Assembly: GCF_026626665.1 (NCBI RefSeq) | Contig: NZ_JAPNKE010000002.1 | Span: forward strand, 6,921,168 to 6,985,167 | DNA length: 64,000 bases | Reading direction: 5' to 3' | DNA from: Nannocystis pusilla | GTDB taxonomy: Bacteria > Myxococcota_A > Polyangia > Nannocystales > Nannocystaceae | Shown here: positions 14,249 to 22,614 of the stretch, piece after piece | Layout: each line of letters opens with the position of its first letter | Numbering within the stretch: the first letter of the stretch is position 1 | Program-made: the position numbers and the translations under genes | The notes under the pieces: generated by a model | The model's input: only the letters and a program-made list of their open reading frames with translations | What the model was told of the DNA's origin: nothing | Database searches by the model: none

Positions 14249-14719
14249 ATGCATCGGCCCGAGATCTACGAGCTCCTGGCTCGTGAGCACGAGGAGCTGG
14301 ACGAGCTGTTCCACGAGCTCCTGGCGGCGAAGGGCAAGCTCGCCGCCGGGCTGCTGACGCGGGTGCGGCTCAAGCTGGTGCCGCACTCGCGCGCCGAGGA
14401 GGCCGTGTTCTACCTGCGCCTGCAGGACGACGAGCGGACCGCCGAGAAGGTGCGGGTCAGCCTGGCGGAGCACCGGCAGGTCGAGGCGCTGCTCGACGAG
14501 CTGCTGGCAATGTCGCCGCGCGACGACAATTGGAGCGCCCGGGCGCACGTGCTGGCCGACATGGTCGGGCGTCACGTCGACGAGGAGGAGGGCGAGCTGT
14601 TCCCGCTGGCGAAGCGCGTGCTCGACCCGCAAGAAGCGCAGCGGCTCGCGGTCGCCTTCGAGACCGAGCGCGACCGCGTATGGGAGTACATCCTCGGCGA
14701 GCAGCGCGGCGCGGCGTAG
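14249..14719 (+). CDS. Hemerythrin HHE cation-binding domain protein
   Basis: The 156-residue protein is a four-helix hemerythrin-like domain with the expected histidine and acidic ligands: EHEELDELFHE (first helix), VPHSRAEEAVFY (second), EHRQVEALLDE (third) and GRHVDEEEGELFP (fourth). HHE proteins bind di-iron and act in oxygen, NO or metal sensing and repair. A GGAGG lies upstream of the ATG at 14249. It starts 20 bases after sodC, so the two oxidative-stress genes probably form one transcript. The physiological ligand cannot be told from sequence. Confidence 0.88.
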   Translation: MHRPEIYELLAREHEELDELFHELLAAKGKLAAGLLTRVRLKLVPHSRAEEAVFYLRLQDDERTAEKVRVSLAEHRQVEALLDELLAMSPRDDNWSARAHVLADMVGRHVDEEEGELFPLAKRVLDPQEAQRLAVAFETERDRVWEYILGEQRGAA

Positions 14720-14785
14720 GCGCGGCGTAGTAGCAGCGCGGCGAATCGCGCTTGACGTTCGCGCGCCATCGTCAACATTGTCGGC

Positions 14786-16321
14786 ATGGCGCCCCGACAC
14801 CCCGTAGAAGGTACGAGCTCGCTGTGGCAGGCCACCTGCGACATGCCGAGCTTCGCCCCGCTGGCTCAGGACATCGAGACCGACGTGTGCATCGTCGGCG
14901 CGGGGCTGGTCGGCTTGACCGCGGCGCTGCGGCTGGTCCGCGCCGGCAAGCGCGTCGTCGTGCTCGACAGTCAGCAGCCGGGCCGCGGCAACACCGGCCG
15001 GACCACCGCGCACCTGGCCAGCGCGATCGACGATCGCTTCAGCGAGCTCGCCCGCGTGCGCGGCCTCGACGCCGCGCGCAAGGCGTGGGAGAGCCACGCG
15101 ACCGCCATCGATTGCATCGAGGCGATCGCCCGCGACGAGGACATCGCCTGCGACTTCGAGCGCTGCGACGGTTACCTGTGGCTGGCCCCCGATCAGGACC
15201 CGGACATCCTGCGCCAGGAGCTCGACACGGTCCACGCGTTCGGCTGGCACGGGGTGCAGGCGATGGACGAGGACCCGGTGTTCCGCCGGCCCTGCCTGCG
15301 TTTCCCCGATCAGGCCCAGTTCCACCCGCTGAAGTACCTGGCCGGCCTGTGCGCCGCGCTGAAGCGCAAGGGCGCCGCGATCTTCGGCGACACCCGGGTC
15401 GAGAACGTCGAGGGCGGCGAGGTCGTCGTCGTCACCACCGAGGGGGCCGCCGCGTGCGCAGCAAGGCCGCGATCATCGCCACCTGCTCGCCGATCTGCGA
15501 CCGCTTCGCCATCCACAGCAAGCAGGCCTCCTACACCACCTACGCGCTCGGCCTGCGGGTCCCCGCCGGCGTCGTGCCCACGGGCCTCTACTGGGACACC
15601 ATCGACCCTTATCATTACGTCCGCCTCCAGCCGGGCAGCGACGGCGAGGGCGACGTCCTGATCGTCGGCGGCGAGGATCACAAGACCGGCCAGGCCGACG
15701 ACGGCGAGCGCCGCTTCGCCGCCCTCGAGGCCTGGACGCGCGCGCGTGCCCGCGGCGCAGGAGCGGCTGTACCAGTGGTCGGGCCAGGTGTTCGAGACCC
15801 TCGACGGCCTCGCGCACATCGGCCCCGACCCCGAGGGCGCCGCCAATGTCTACATCGCGACCGGTGATTCGGGCATGGGCATGACCCACAGCACGATCGC
15901 GGCGATGATGCTGAGCGCGCAGATCTGCGACGGCGAGAGCGAGTGGTCGCAGCTCTACGACCCGCGGCGCAAGCCGCTGAAGGCCAGCGGCGAGTTCTTG
16001 CGCGAGAACGCCAACGTCGCCGCGCAGTACGCCGATTGGCTGCGGCCGGGCGAGGTCGGCTCGATCGACGAGGTCGCGCCGGGCAGCGGCGCGATCCTCC
16101 GCTCCGGCCTGCACCGCGTCGCCGTCTACCGCGAGGAGAGCGGCGAGATCCACGCCTGCTCCGCCGCCTGCCCGCACCTCCTCGGCTCGGTCACGTGGAA
16201 TCACCTGGAAAAGACGTGGGACTGCCCGTGCCACGGCTCGCGCTTCGATCGCCTCGGCGAGGTGATCGCCGGGCCCGCGCGCTCCGGCCTGCGCGTGCTC
16301 GACCCGCGCACGCTGCGTTGA
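14786..16321 (+). CDS. FAD-dependent oxidoreductase with C-terminal Rieske domain (two frameshifts)
   Basis: The N-terminal part is a DadA-like FAD oxidoreductase with the dinucleotide motif DVCIVGAGLVGLTAALRL and the GRGNTGRTTAHL block. The C-terminal part has a Rieske 2Fe-2S site, CPH in SAACPHL and CPCHGS. Three frames must be joined: a break near 15445 (TTEG|RVRSKAAI) and one near 15742 in a GCGCGC run (AWTRAR|VPAAQERLYQWSGQVFETL). Together they restore about 511 residues, the usual length of this fused family, and the length is frame-neutral. Indel error is more likely than decay. Amine or amino-acid oxidation with electron transfer through the Rieske centre is the family expectation; the substrate is unknown. 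Confidence 0.75.
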
Positions 16322-16376
16322 TCCGTTGCGCTCGCGTCGGCTCGCGCCGACCATTCGCATGAGGCGCGGCCCTGCC

Positions 16377-18415
16377 TCAATTCGCTCGCACGTCGCCGGC
16401 CCGCGGCGCTCGCGTCTCGCGGGCCACGCGGGCGAACGTCGACAGCGCGCGGTCGAGGCGGGCCAGGCCGCGCAGGGCCGGGTCCGACGAATCGGGGCGA
16501 TCGACCACCCGCGGTGAGCAAGGCGTCTTGCGGGCGGCGAGTGACTCGGCGAGCTCGCGGGCGCGGTCGGCCAGGCGGAGCGCGACCGCGTGGGCGCGCT
16601 GCACCGCGGCCTCGTCGAGCGCGCGTGGGTCGAACATCAACAGCGGTCGCGCGTGGAAGCACACCGCCGCGAACGCGAAGAACAGCCGCCGCATCTCGCG
16701 GGTCGAGGGCAGCGGCACCCCGCCCGCGGCGCCCTGGACCTCGCTCCGCACGTCGCGCAGCTTGCGGTCGAGCGCCCGCGCGGCCGCGCGACGGTCGGCG
16801 CGCTCGGGGCCCGGCAGCGTGTACGTGACCGCGAGGTCGTCGGCGAGCAGGCGCAGCGCGTCGATCATGTGGGCGCGGATCGTCGCGCGCGTCGACACCG
16901 GGAACACCAGCATCGCCACCCCTGCGCCGACCAATACCCCGACCAGCGTCTCGAGCACGCGCAGGTACAGCAGCTCGTCCGAGAACATCCCCAGCAATTG
17001 TACAGCACCGCGATCAGCGTCGTGAACGCCGCCACCATCCACGCGTAGGCGAACTGCAGCGTGTAATAGGCGATGAACATGCACGTGAACAGCACCACCA
17101 ATTCGAGCGACACCCGGCCCTGGATCGCGTGGGCCACCAGCAGGCCGACGATCACGCCGACCAGGGTGCCCGTCATTCGTTGCCACGCGCGCGCCAGCAT
17201 CGCCCCGCGGGTGTTGGCGCGGTTGAACACCATGAACGCCGCCATCACCGCCCAGTAGGCGCGCGAGCTGGCGACCGCGTGCCCGGCCGCCAGCGCCAGG
17301 CCGGTCGCCAGCGTCGCCTGGGCCGCCAGGCGCAGCGACCACGTCCACGTCGGCGTATTGCGGGCAGCGGCCGGCTCCGGCTCGCGCCCCTCGCTGCGGA
17401 CCGTCGGCAGCTGCGCGTCGAGCTTGAGCGCCGCCAGGAGCGAGCGCAGCGCTCGCTCGAGCAGGCAGGCGCTGCGGGTCGCCTTCGTCAGCGCCGCGAT
17501 CGCCTCCGCGGCCGCCGCCTCGTCGCCGGAGCGCACCGCGCTGCGAGCGGCCTGCAGCGCCGCCGCGATCGCCTGCCGCGCGGGCGGTGCGAGCGCGATC
17601 GTCGGCACCGCCGCCGCCGCGACCTCCTGCAGCGCCAGCTCGAGCGCGAACACCTGCTCGCGCAGCGCCGCCGACCTCGCGCTCGCCGGATCGACGCGAT
17701 CGATCTGCTCGTCGATCGCCAGCGCCGACTCGTTGATCGCCCCCAGCGTGCGCCGCAGCGCCAGCACCCGCCGCGGCGTCTCGCGCCCCTCGGCCACCAG
17801 CGCCGCCAGCTGGTGCAGCGCCACCGCCACCGTCCGCCGCAGCGCCGCCAGGCGCAGCCGCAGCCGCGTCTCGGGCCGCTCGCGCACGACCCAGAAGCGG
17901 GCCGCGTAGGCCAGCGCGGTGGCGATGCACACGCTCGTCAGCATCAGCGGCAGGCGGGCCAGGTCGGCGCGGAAGTAGAGGGCGAAGAAGTAGGCGAGGA
18001 AGCCGATCATCCCGAGCGCCAGACCGCGCGGACCGAACCGGCGGACGAGCACTGCGACGAACGCGTTGGCCAAAAACAGCCCGTCGCGCAGCCACGGGAC
18101 GCCGTGGACCAGCGTGCCGAGCAGCAGCGCCGCGCAGGCCACCGGCGGCACCAGGGCCGTGGTGATCCGCTGGGCCCGCGGCGTCGGGTCGTTGACGGTC
18201 GCCACGCCCATCATCGCCACGTTGATGCCGACGAGCGCGACGCTGGTCGGCTCGCCGAGCGCCTGGGCGAGCCCGTGCAGCAGCGCGGCCGCGGCGATCG
18301 CAGTGAGGGTCACGCGCGCGGCCTGCCGCAGCCGCACGAGCTCGGCGTCGGCGATGACCACGACGTCCGCGAGGTGGGCCGCATCGAACCCGCGCCCGCT
18401 GTTCGCCTGCGCCAT
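16377..18415 (-). CDS. FUSC family inner-membrane transporter (one frameshift)
   Basis: Two blocks of hydrophobic helices (about residues 30-150 and 370-500) separated by a long soluble helical region give the doubled architecture of FUSC/YccS/AaeB-like aromatic acid exporters. The second block reads YWAVMAAFMVFNRANTRGAMLARAWQRM, a typical FUSC signature. The frame breaks near 16997 (VLYN|LLGMFSDELLYLR) and continues to 16377, giving about 679 residues. The break is a single base next to a short G run. The gene stands alone between a plus-strand oxidoreductase and a minus-strand 2OG oxygenase. A role in exporting aromatic or hydrophobic acids is family inference. Confidence 0.78.
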
Positions 18416-18624
18416 GGCCGGGCCGATCTATGGCCCGAAGCGAGCGGCGCGCAACTCGCTTGCCGGGCGCCGGTCGCCGCGCGCGGTCGCGGCCGCGGCC
18501 GAGCGGCCCCAGCCTCGCCGCGGCGCAGGCCGCGACCGGCATCTGGCTGTCAGGACATATCCTTCACAACATGACCCAAAGAGCATGTGCTTTTCGACAT
18601 GTTTTTTAAGACACCAGAAAGCCT

Positions 18625-19191
18625 TCAATCGACCGGACGGTACAGCACATCGGTCCGCAGCACGAACTTCTCGCCGCGCGTCACCTCGCAGGCCTGGTGC
18701 AGCACGCGGTGCTGGAACAGCAGCGCCCGGCCGAGCTGCGGCGTCACGCAGGCGCCGAGCTCGACGAAGTCGGTCGCCCCGCCCTCGAAGCCCTCGTTCA
18801 AATAAAACACCAGAGTCAGTAGGCTGCGCACCCCGTCGGCCAGCTCCACGATCGTGTCCCAGTGGGCCCCGTGGCGCTCGCCCGGGCCGTAGCGGTACAG
18901 CCGCAGACGCGGGTTGGCGCCCACCAGCACCTGCCCGGACAGGCGCGCCGGCACGTGCGCCCGCACCCGCCCGAGCAGCGCGTTCGCCTCGTCGGCGTCG
19001 TCCCACATCACCCGCGTGTTGTTGCGCGTCTCCGGCTCGACCACCGGCCCGCCGCCGGGCCCGACGATCGGCGCCACCTCGGCCTGGCCCGCGCGCATCT
19101 TCGCCACGTACCACGCGCATTCTTCGGCCGACAGCGCCCCGTCGACGGTCCAGTGGAGCGGGCAGGTCAGGTCGAGGAAGCCGGCGTACAT
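18625..19191 (-). CDS. 2OG-Fe(II) oxygenase family protein
   Basis: The 188-residue protein has the prolyl-4-hydroxylase-type double-stranded beta helix. Iron ligands are visible as His and Asp of GAHWDT and the distal His of RVLHQACEV, and the 2-oxoglutarate-binding Arg or Lys lies in KFVLRTDVLY. The segment RLRLYRYGPGERHGAHWD is characteristic. The ATG at 19191 gives a complete domain. It faces the plus-strand gene at 19267 across a short divergent region. The substrate is unknown; free-standing members hydroxylate proteins or small molecules. The 3' end is followed by a degenerate hairpin near 18584-18604. Confidence 0.85.
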   Translation of the reverse strand: MYAGFLDLTCPLHWTVDGALSAEECAWYVAKMRAGQAEVAPIVGPGGGPVVEPETRNNTRVMWDDADEANALLGRVRAHVPARLSGQVLVGANPRLRLYRYGPGERHGAHWDTIVELADGVRSLLTLVFYLNEGFEGGATDFVELGACVTPQLGRALLFQHRVLHQACEVTRGEKFVLRTDVLYRPVD

Positions 19192-19266
19192 CGGCCGCGA
19201 TCCTAGCAGCCGCCCGACGATCGCGACGGGCTCGATCGCGCCTCTGCCGTGGTACCGTCGCGCCCG

Positions 19267-20259
19267 ATGTCGATCGTGTTCTCGATCCGCGCCCTCGTCG
19301 TCGAAGGTCAGCTCGCAGGCGTGCGCACCCGCGACGACCGCGAATCCGTCCGCGCGCGCCTGGGCCCACCCGACGAGCAGGTGGCGGACGCCGAGGAGGA
19401 CACGGAGATCTGGCGCTACGGCAACTTCGAGATCCTCTTCTCGGGCGAGAAGGCGTCCAAGCTCTCCCACCACGACCTGGGCCACCTCCAAGCCGGTCCC
19501 GGGCGCGAGCTCGACGCGTGGATCCTCGGCGGGCCGGCGGCGCTCGATCGGGATGCGGTCATCGCCCGCCTCGTCGCCGAGCAGGTTCCCTTCGTCTCCG
19601 GCCGCGATTATGACGACCGGCGCCTGTTGCAAGTCCGAGGCGGGGCTCGCCTTGTGTTCGATCGCAACGAAGACACCGGGGTCGAACTCTGGCGGGGGAT
19701 CGAGGCCGAACCTTACGCCAACGGCTTCACGCCCGACCTCGCGCCGCCGACGGGACCGACCCTCGACAGGTTCCTGTTGATCCGCCGGATGTCCGCGTAC
19801 ACCAGCGCCGACGTGCTCCTCGGCGTCTTCACCACGGCCGCGCTCGCCGACGCCGCGCGAGCGGCCTACCTCGCGCGCTACACCGCCGATCCGGCCAGCG
19901 ACCCGTGGCACGAGCAGGCCTACAAGGACGACGGCCTCGTCGCGGACGACCTCGAGGTTCGATGCTTCTCCGGCCCCGCCGAAGCGACCGAGGTCGTCGT
20001 CGTCAGCGACTACGCGGAGGGCTTCGGGCAGGTCATCCGCAGGTTCGACTCCCTGCACGCATCCATGGCCGCGGCCGAGGCCCGGATCGCGGCCCTGAAC
20101 GACGTAGAGGACATGTTCCCGCACTACGCCCTGCCGCAGCTCGCCCGCCTCGACGCCCTGCTCTCGGACGCCGAGAAGGACCAGCCCTACCTCAATTATT
20201 CCGATACGGACGAGCCCGATCCGGACGCTCTCCGCGATACGGCTGAGTCCGACGAATAG
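19267..20259 (+). CDS. Hypothetical protein
   Basis: I do not recognise this 330-residue protein. It is hydrophilic, with no signal peptide or membrane segment. The N-terminal third (about 1-60) has a compact alpha/beta look (RDDRESVRARLGPPDEQV...IWRYGNFEILFSG) reminiscent of small immunity or SmpA-like folds. The central part is alpha/beta, and the acidic C-terminus ends in YSDTDEPDPDALRDTAESDE. I prefer the ATG at 19267 over 19249 because MSIVFSIRALVV begins the ordered part. Codon usage and GC match the chromosome. It is probably monocistronic. Confidence 0.7.
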   Translation: MSIVFSIRALVVEGQLAGVRTRDDRESVRARLGPPDEQVADAEEDTEIWRYGNFEILFSGEKASKLSHHDLGHLQAGPGRELDAWILGGPAALDRDAVIARLVAEQVPFVSGRDYDDRRLLQVRGGARLVFDRNEDTGVELWRGIEAEPYANGFTPDLAPPTGPTLDRFLLIRRMSAYTSADVLLGVFTTAALADAARAAYLARYTADPASDPWHEQAYKDDGLVADDLEVRCFSGPAEATEVVVVSDYAEGFGQVIRRFDSLHASMAAAEARIAALNDVEDMFPHYALPQLARLDALLSDAEKDQPYLNYSDTDEPDPDALRDTAESDE

Positions 20260-20423
20260 CGACCTCGACCGCGCATCACGAGCAGCGCGGACCGCGGGGC
20301 CATCACCGTCGAGCTCGCCATGGACGCCACGATTCGGCCCGCAGCGGCGGCTCCGCGCGTCGAGTTCGCCCGCCCCGCCGATTTGCTGCATACATTGTTC
20401 GCACTCCCACGAAAGGCCGGCGG

Positions 20424-20930
20424 ATGACCCCCCTAGGCATGAAGACGGTGATCGCGCTGTTCGACACGGCGGCTGACGCGAAGTACGCGGTCGACGCCCT
20501 GCTCCTGCGCAAGTACGACCGCACCGACATCAGCGTGGTCGCCAACGACCTCGCCACCTTGCACGAGGCCCCGCCGCACGCCGGCCAGATCGCCGCCGGC
20601 GCGCTCAGCACGGTCGTCGGCCTGGCCGCGTTCGCCGTGCCCTACGCCGGCCCCGTGCTCGCGGCCGGCCCGATCCTCGGCGCCCTCGGTGCCGTCGGCG
20701 CCGAGGAGATCGACAACCCCGGCTGGCTCGCCCCCGCGCTGGTGAAGATCGGCATCCCCGACGTCGAGGCGCGCAAGTTCAGCGACGCGTTCAACCGCGG
20801 CGGCGCCGTCGTCACCGTGCGCACGCGGGAGATCGACGCCGACAACGTCGCCCGCCTGCTGTCCGCCTGCGGCGCCGTCGACGTCGACGAGCGCATCCGC
20901 CCCGAATCCCGCCGCCGCTCGACCGGCTGA
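20424..20930 (+). CDS. YflT/GSP17M-like stress protein with glycine-rich hydrophobic core
   Basis: The 168-residue protein begins KTVIALFDTAADAKYAVDALLLRKYDRTDISVVA, a general-stress-protein-17M or YflT-type alpha/beta unit. It is followed by a Gly/Ala hydrophobic hairpin (about 60-95, LAAFAVPYAGPVLAAGPILGAL) and a second alpha/beta repeat (ARKFSDAFNRGGAVVTVRT). Proteins of this layout are often induced by stress and may associate with membranes; no enzymatic role is known. The start could also be the Met 6 codon. It is followed closely by a convergent minus-strand gene. Confidence 0.75.
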   Translation: MTPLGMKTVIALFDTAADAKYAVDALLLRKYDRTDISVVANDLATLHEAPPHAGQIAAGALSTVVGLAAFAVPYAGPVLAAGPILGALGAVGAEEIDNPGWLAPALVKIGIPDVEARKFSDAFNRGGAVVTVRTREIDADNVARLLSACGAVDVDERIRPESRRRSTG

Positions 20931-20935
20931 CCCCC

Positions 20936-21735
20936 TCACGACCGCGGCTCGCGGTGCGAGCGATCGTACGGAAAGCGATCGCCGTGCGGCTTGGCGCAGC
21001 GGACGAAGCAGCGGTGGCGCACCAGCTCGCGCCACTCGTCCGCAGTCAGGTCGTCCTCCGGATCGGGCGGCCCCGGCGTCGCGTCGACGTTATAAAAAAA
21101 CTCGCCGGCGATCGTGTAGTCGCGGCGGAAGCGGGTGCGCCACTGCGAATTGCCGCCCCAGCCGTGCGACAGATCCTGCGCCGGCCGATTGTTGCGAGCG
21201 TACGCCCAGTACATCGTCGACCCCTCCGCGATCTCATTAAAAAGGTGCCGGCGCCCTGCCGCCACGCGGACCCCGGCGCGCGCGAACAGCAGCGGCCCGA
21301 GCATGTGCCCCGGCCACTGCTCGGCCAGCAATGCGGCGGCGCCTCGTCGTCAGCGTCCTGCTCGACGAGCACGACCTCGTGAAAGAACGGGTGAAAGCGC
21401 GGCTCGCCGATCGGCTGCATCTCGAACGCCGCCGTGAATTCGTCATAGGCCGCCGGCGGCACCGCGATCGTCCAGCCCCCGTCGTAGCCCGGCCGGCGCG
21501 CGAAGCCCAGGCGCAGCAGGTCGCACACGCGTGACATCGCGTAGAGGCGCCAGCAATCCTCGATCGTCAGCGCCGGCACCTCCGTGACCCGCGCCGCCGC
21601 CAGCGCGCCGAACCACCGCCGCTCCGCCTCGTGCGCCCGCGCCCACGGCAGCACCACGTCCTCGGCCAGGCCCGCGCCGTCGTAGTCGAGGATCGCCCGG
21701 TACAGCTCGCGGTACGGCCCCTGGTCGCTGTGCAT
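20936..21735 (-). CDS. Hypothetical protein (one frameshift)
   Basis: The N-terminal frame (from 21735) and C-terminal frame (to 20936) join near 21338, in a GCGGCGGCG run, to give DADDEA-AALLAEQWPGHMLGPLL and one protein of about 266 residues. The sequence is hydrophilic with several conserved-looking aromatic stretches (GNSQWRTRFRRDYTIAGEFFYNVD) and no recognised domain. The composition matches the host. A single indel is the simplest explanation of the split. No function can be assigned. Confidence 0.6.
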
Positions 21736-21981
21736 CGCCGGTCGAGCCTACGCCTTTTGCCGCCCGCCCGCACGGCGATCGAGCGAGTGACTCTCGGCGG
21801 CGGCTGCCCCGCGGCCCGTGGCACCGCGGTGACGTGGGTCATGCGATTGGCGGGCGGGACCGTCGAGATCGACCCACGCCGGCGGGCGCTCTCCGGTCGC
21901 GCCCCGCGATCGCTTGCGGCGCAGGCGATCGCCGGCATAGCAGACACCGCTCGCAAACGAGCACCGCAGCGCCGGAGAACC

Positions 21982-22614
21982 GTGGCCCAGCTCTTTCGCC
22001 CATCCGCGGACCGCCGCGTCCGTCTGGTCCTGTGGGGCCTCCCGCTCGGCCTCACCCTCGCGGGCGTCGTCGGCTACTACCTGTCGAGCTCCGACTGGAG
22101 CACCGGCGTCGGCAACCCGCTCGCGCAGCCGGTCCCGTTCAGCCACGACCACCACGTCGGCGGCCTCGGCCTCGACTGCCGCTATTGCCACGAGACCGTC
22201 GAGCGAGCCGCCTTCGCCGGCGTCCCCCCGACCGAGACCTGCATGCATTGCCACGCCCACCTGTTCGCCGACGCCCCGCTGCTCGCGACGGTCCGCGACA
22301 GCTGGAACGACGACCGGCCGATCCGCTGGCAGCGCGTCCACGACCTGCCCGACTTCGTCTACTTCGATCACAGCATCCACGTCCACGCCGGCGTCGGCTG
22401 CGAGACCTGCCACGGCCGCGTCGACCGGATGCCGCGGATCCGCCGATTCGCCGATCTTTCGATGAAGTGGTGCCTCGAATGTCACCGTGACCCGACCCCG
22501 CACCTGCGACCGCCCGACGCCGTGTTCGTCATGGGCTGGCGGCCCGACCCGGACGCCCCGCCCGTCGCCCTCGCGGACGCGCCCCACGTCAGCTGCTCGG
22601 AGTGCCATCGATGA
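21982..22614 (+). CDS. actA: Alternative complex III pentahaem cytochrome subunit ActA
   Basis: The 210-residue protein has an N-terminal membrane anchor (about 12-32) and five CxxCH haem motifs: CRYCH, CMHCH, CETCH, CLECH and CSECH. Five haems plus one anchor is the ActA layout of alternative complex III, the quinol oxidoreductase that replaces bc1. A GTG at 21982 preceded by GGAG is chosen; the upstream part of the frame is not protein-like. The stop overlaps the actB start by 4 bases. ActA collects electrons on the periplasmic side and passes them towards the oxidase. Confidence 0.93.
   Translation: MAQLFRPSADRRVRLVLWGLPLGLTLAGVVGYYLSSSDWSTGVGNPLAQPVPFSHDHHVGGLGLDCRYCHETVERAAFAGVPPTETCMHCHAHLFADAPLLATVRDSWNDDRPIRWQRVHDLPDFVYFDHSIHVHAGVGCETCHGRVDRMPRIRRFADLSMKWCLECHRDPTPHLRPPDAVFVMGWRPDPDAPPVALADAPHVSCSECHR

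Noticed and set aside
18541..18624. Additional hairpin family members near the 2OG oxygenase 3' end
   Set aside because: GCATGTGC-TTTT-CGACATGT is similar in layout but the stem is too imperfect to count as a member.
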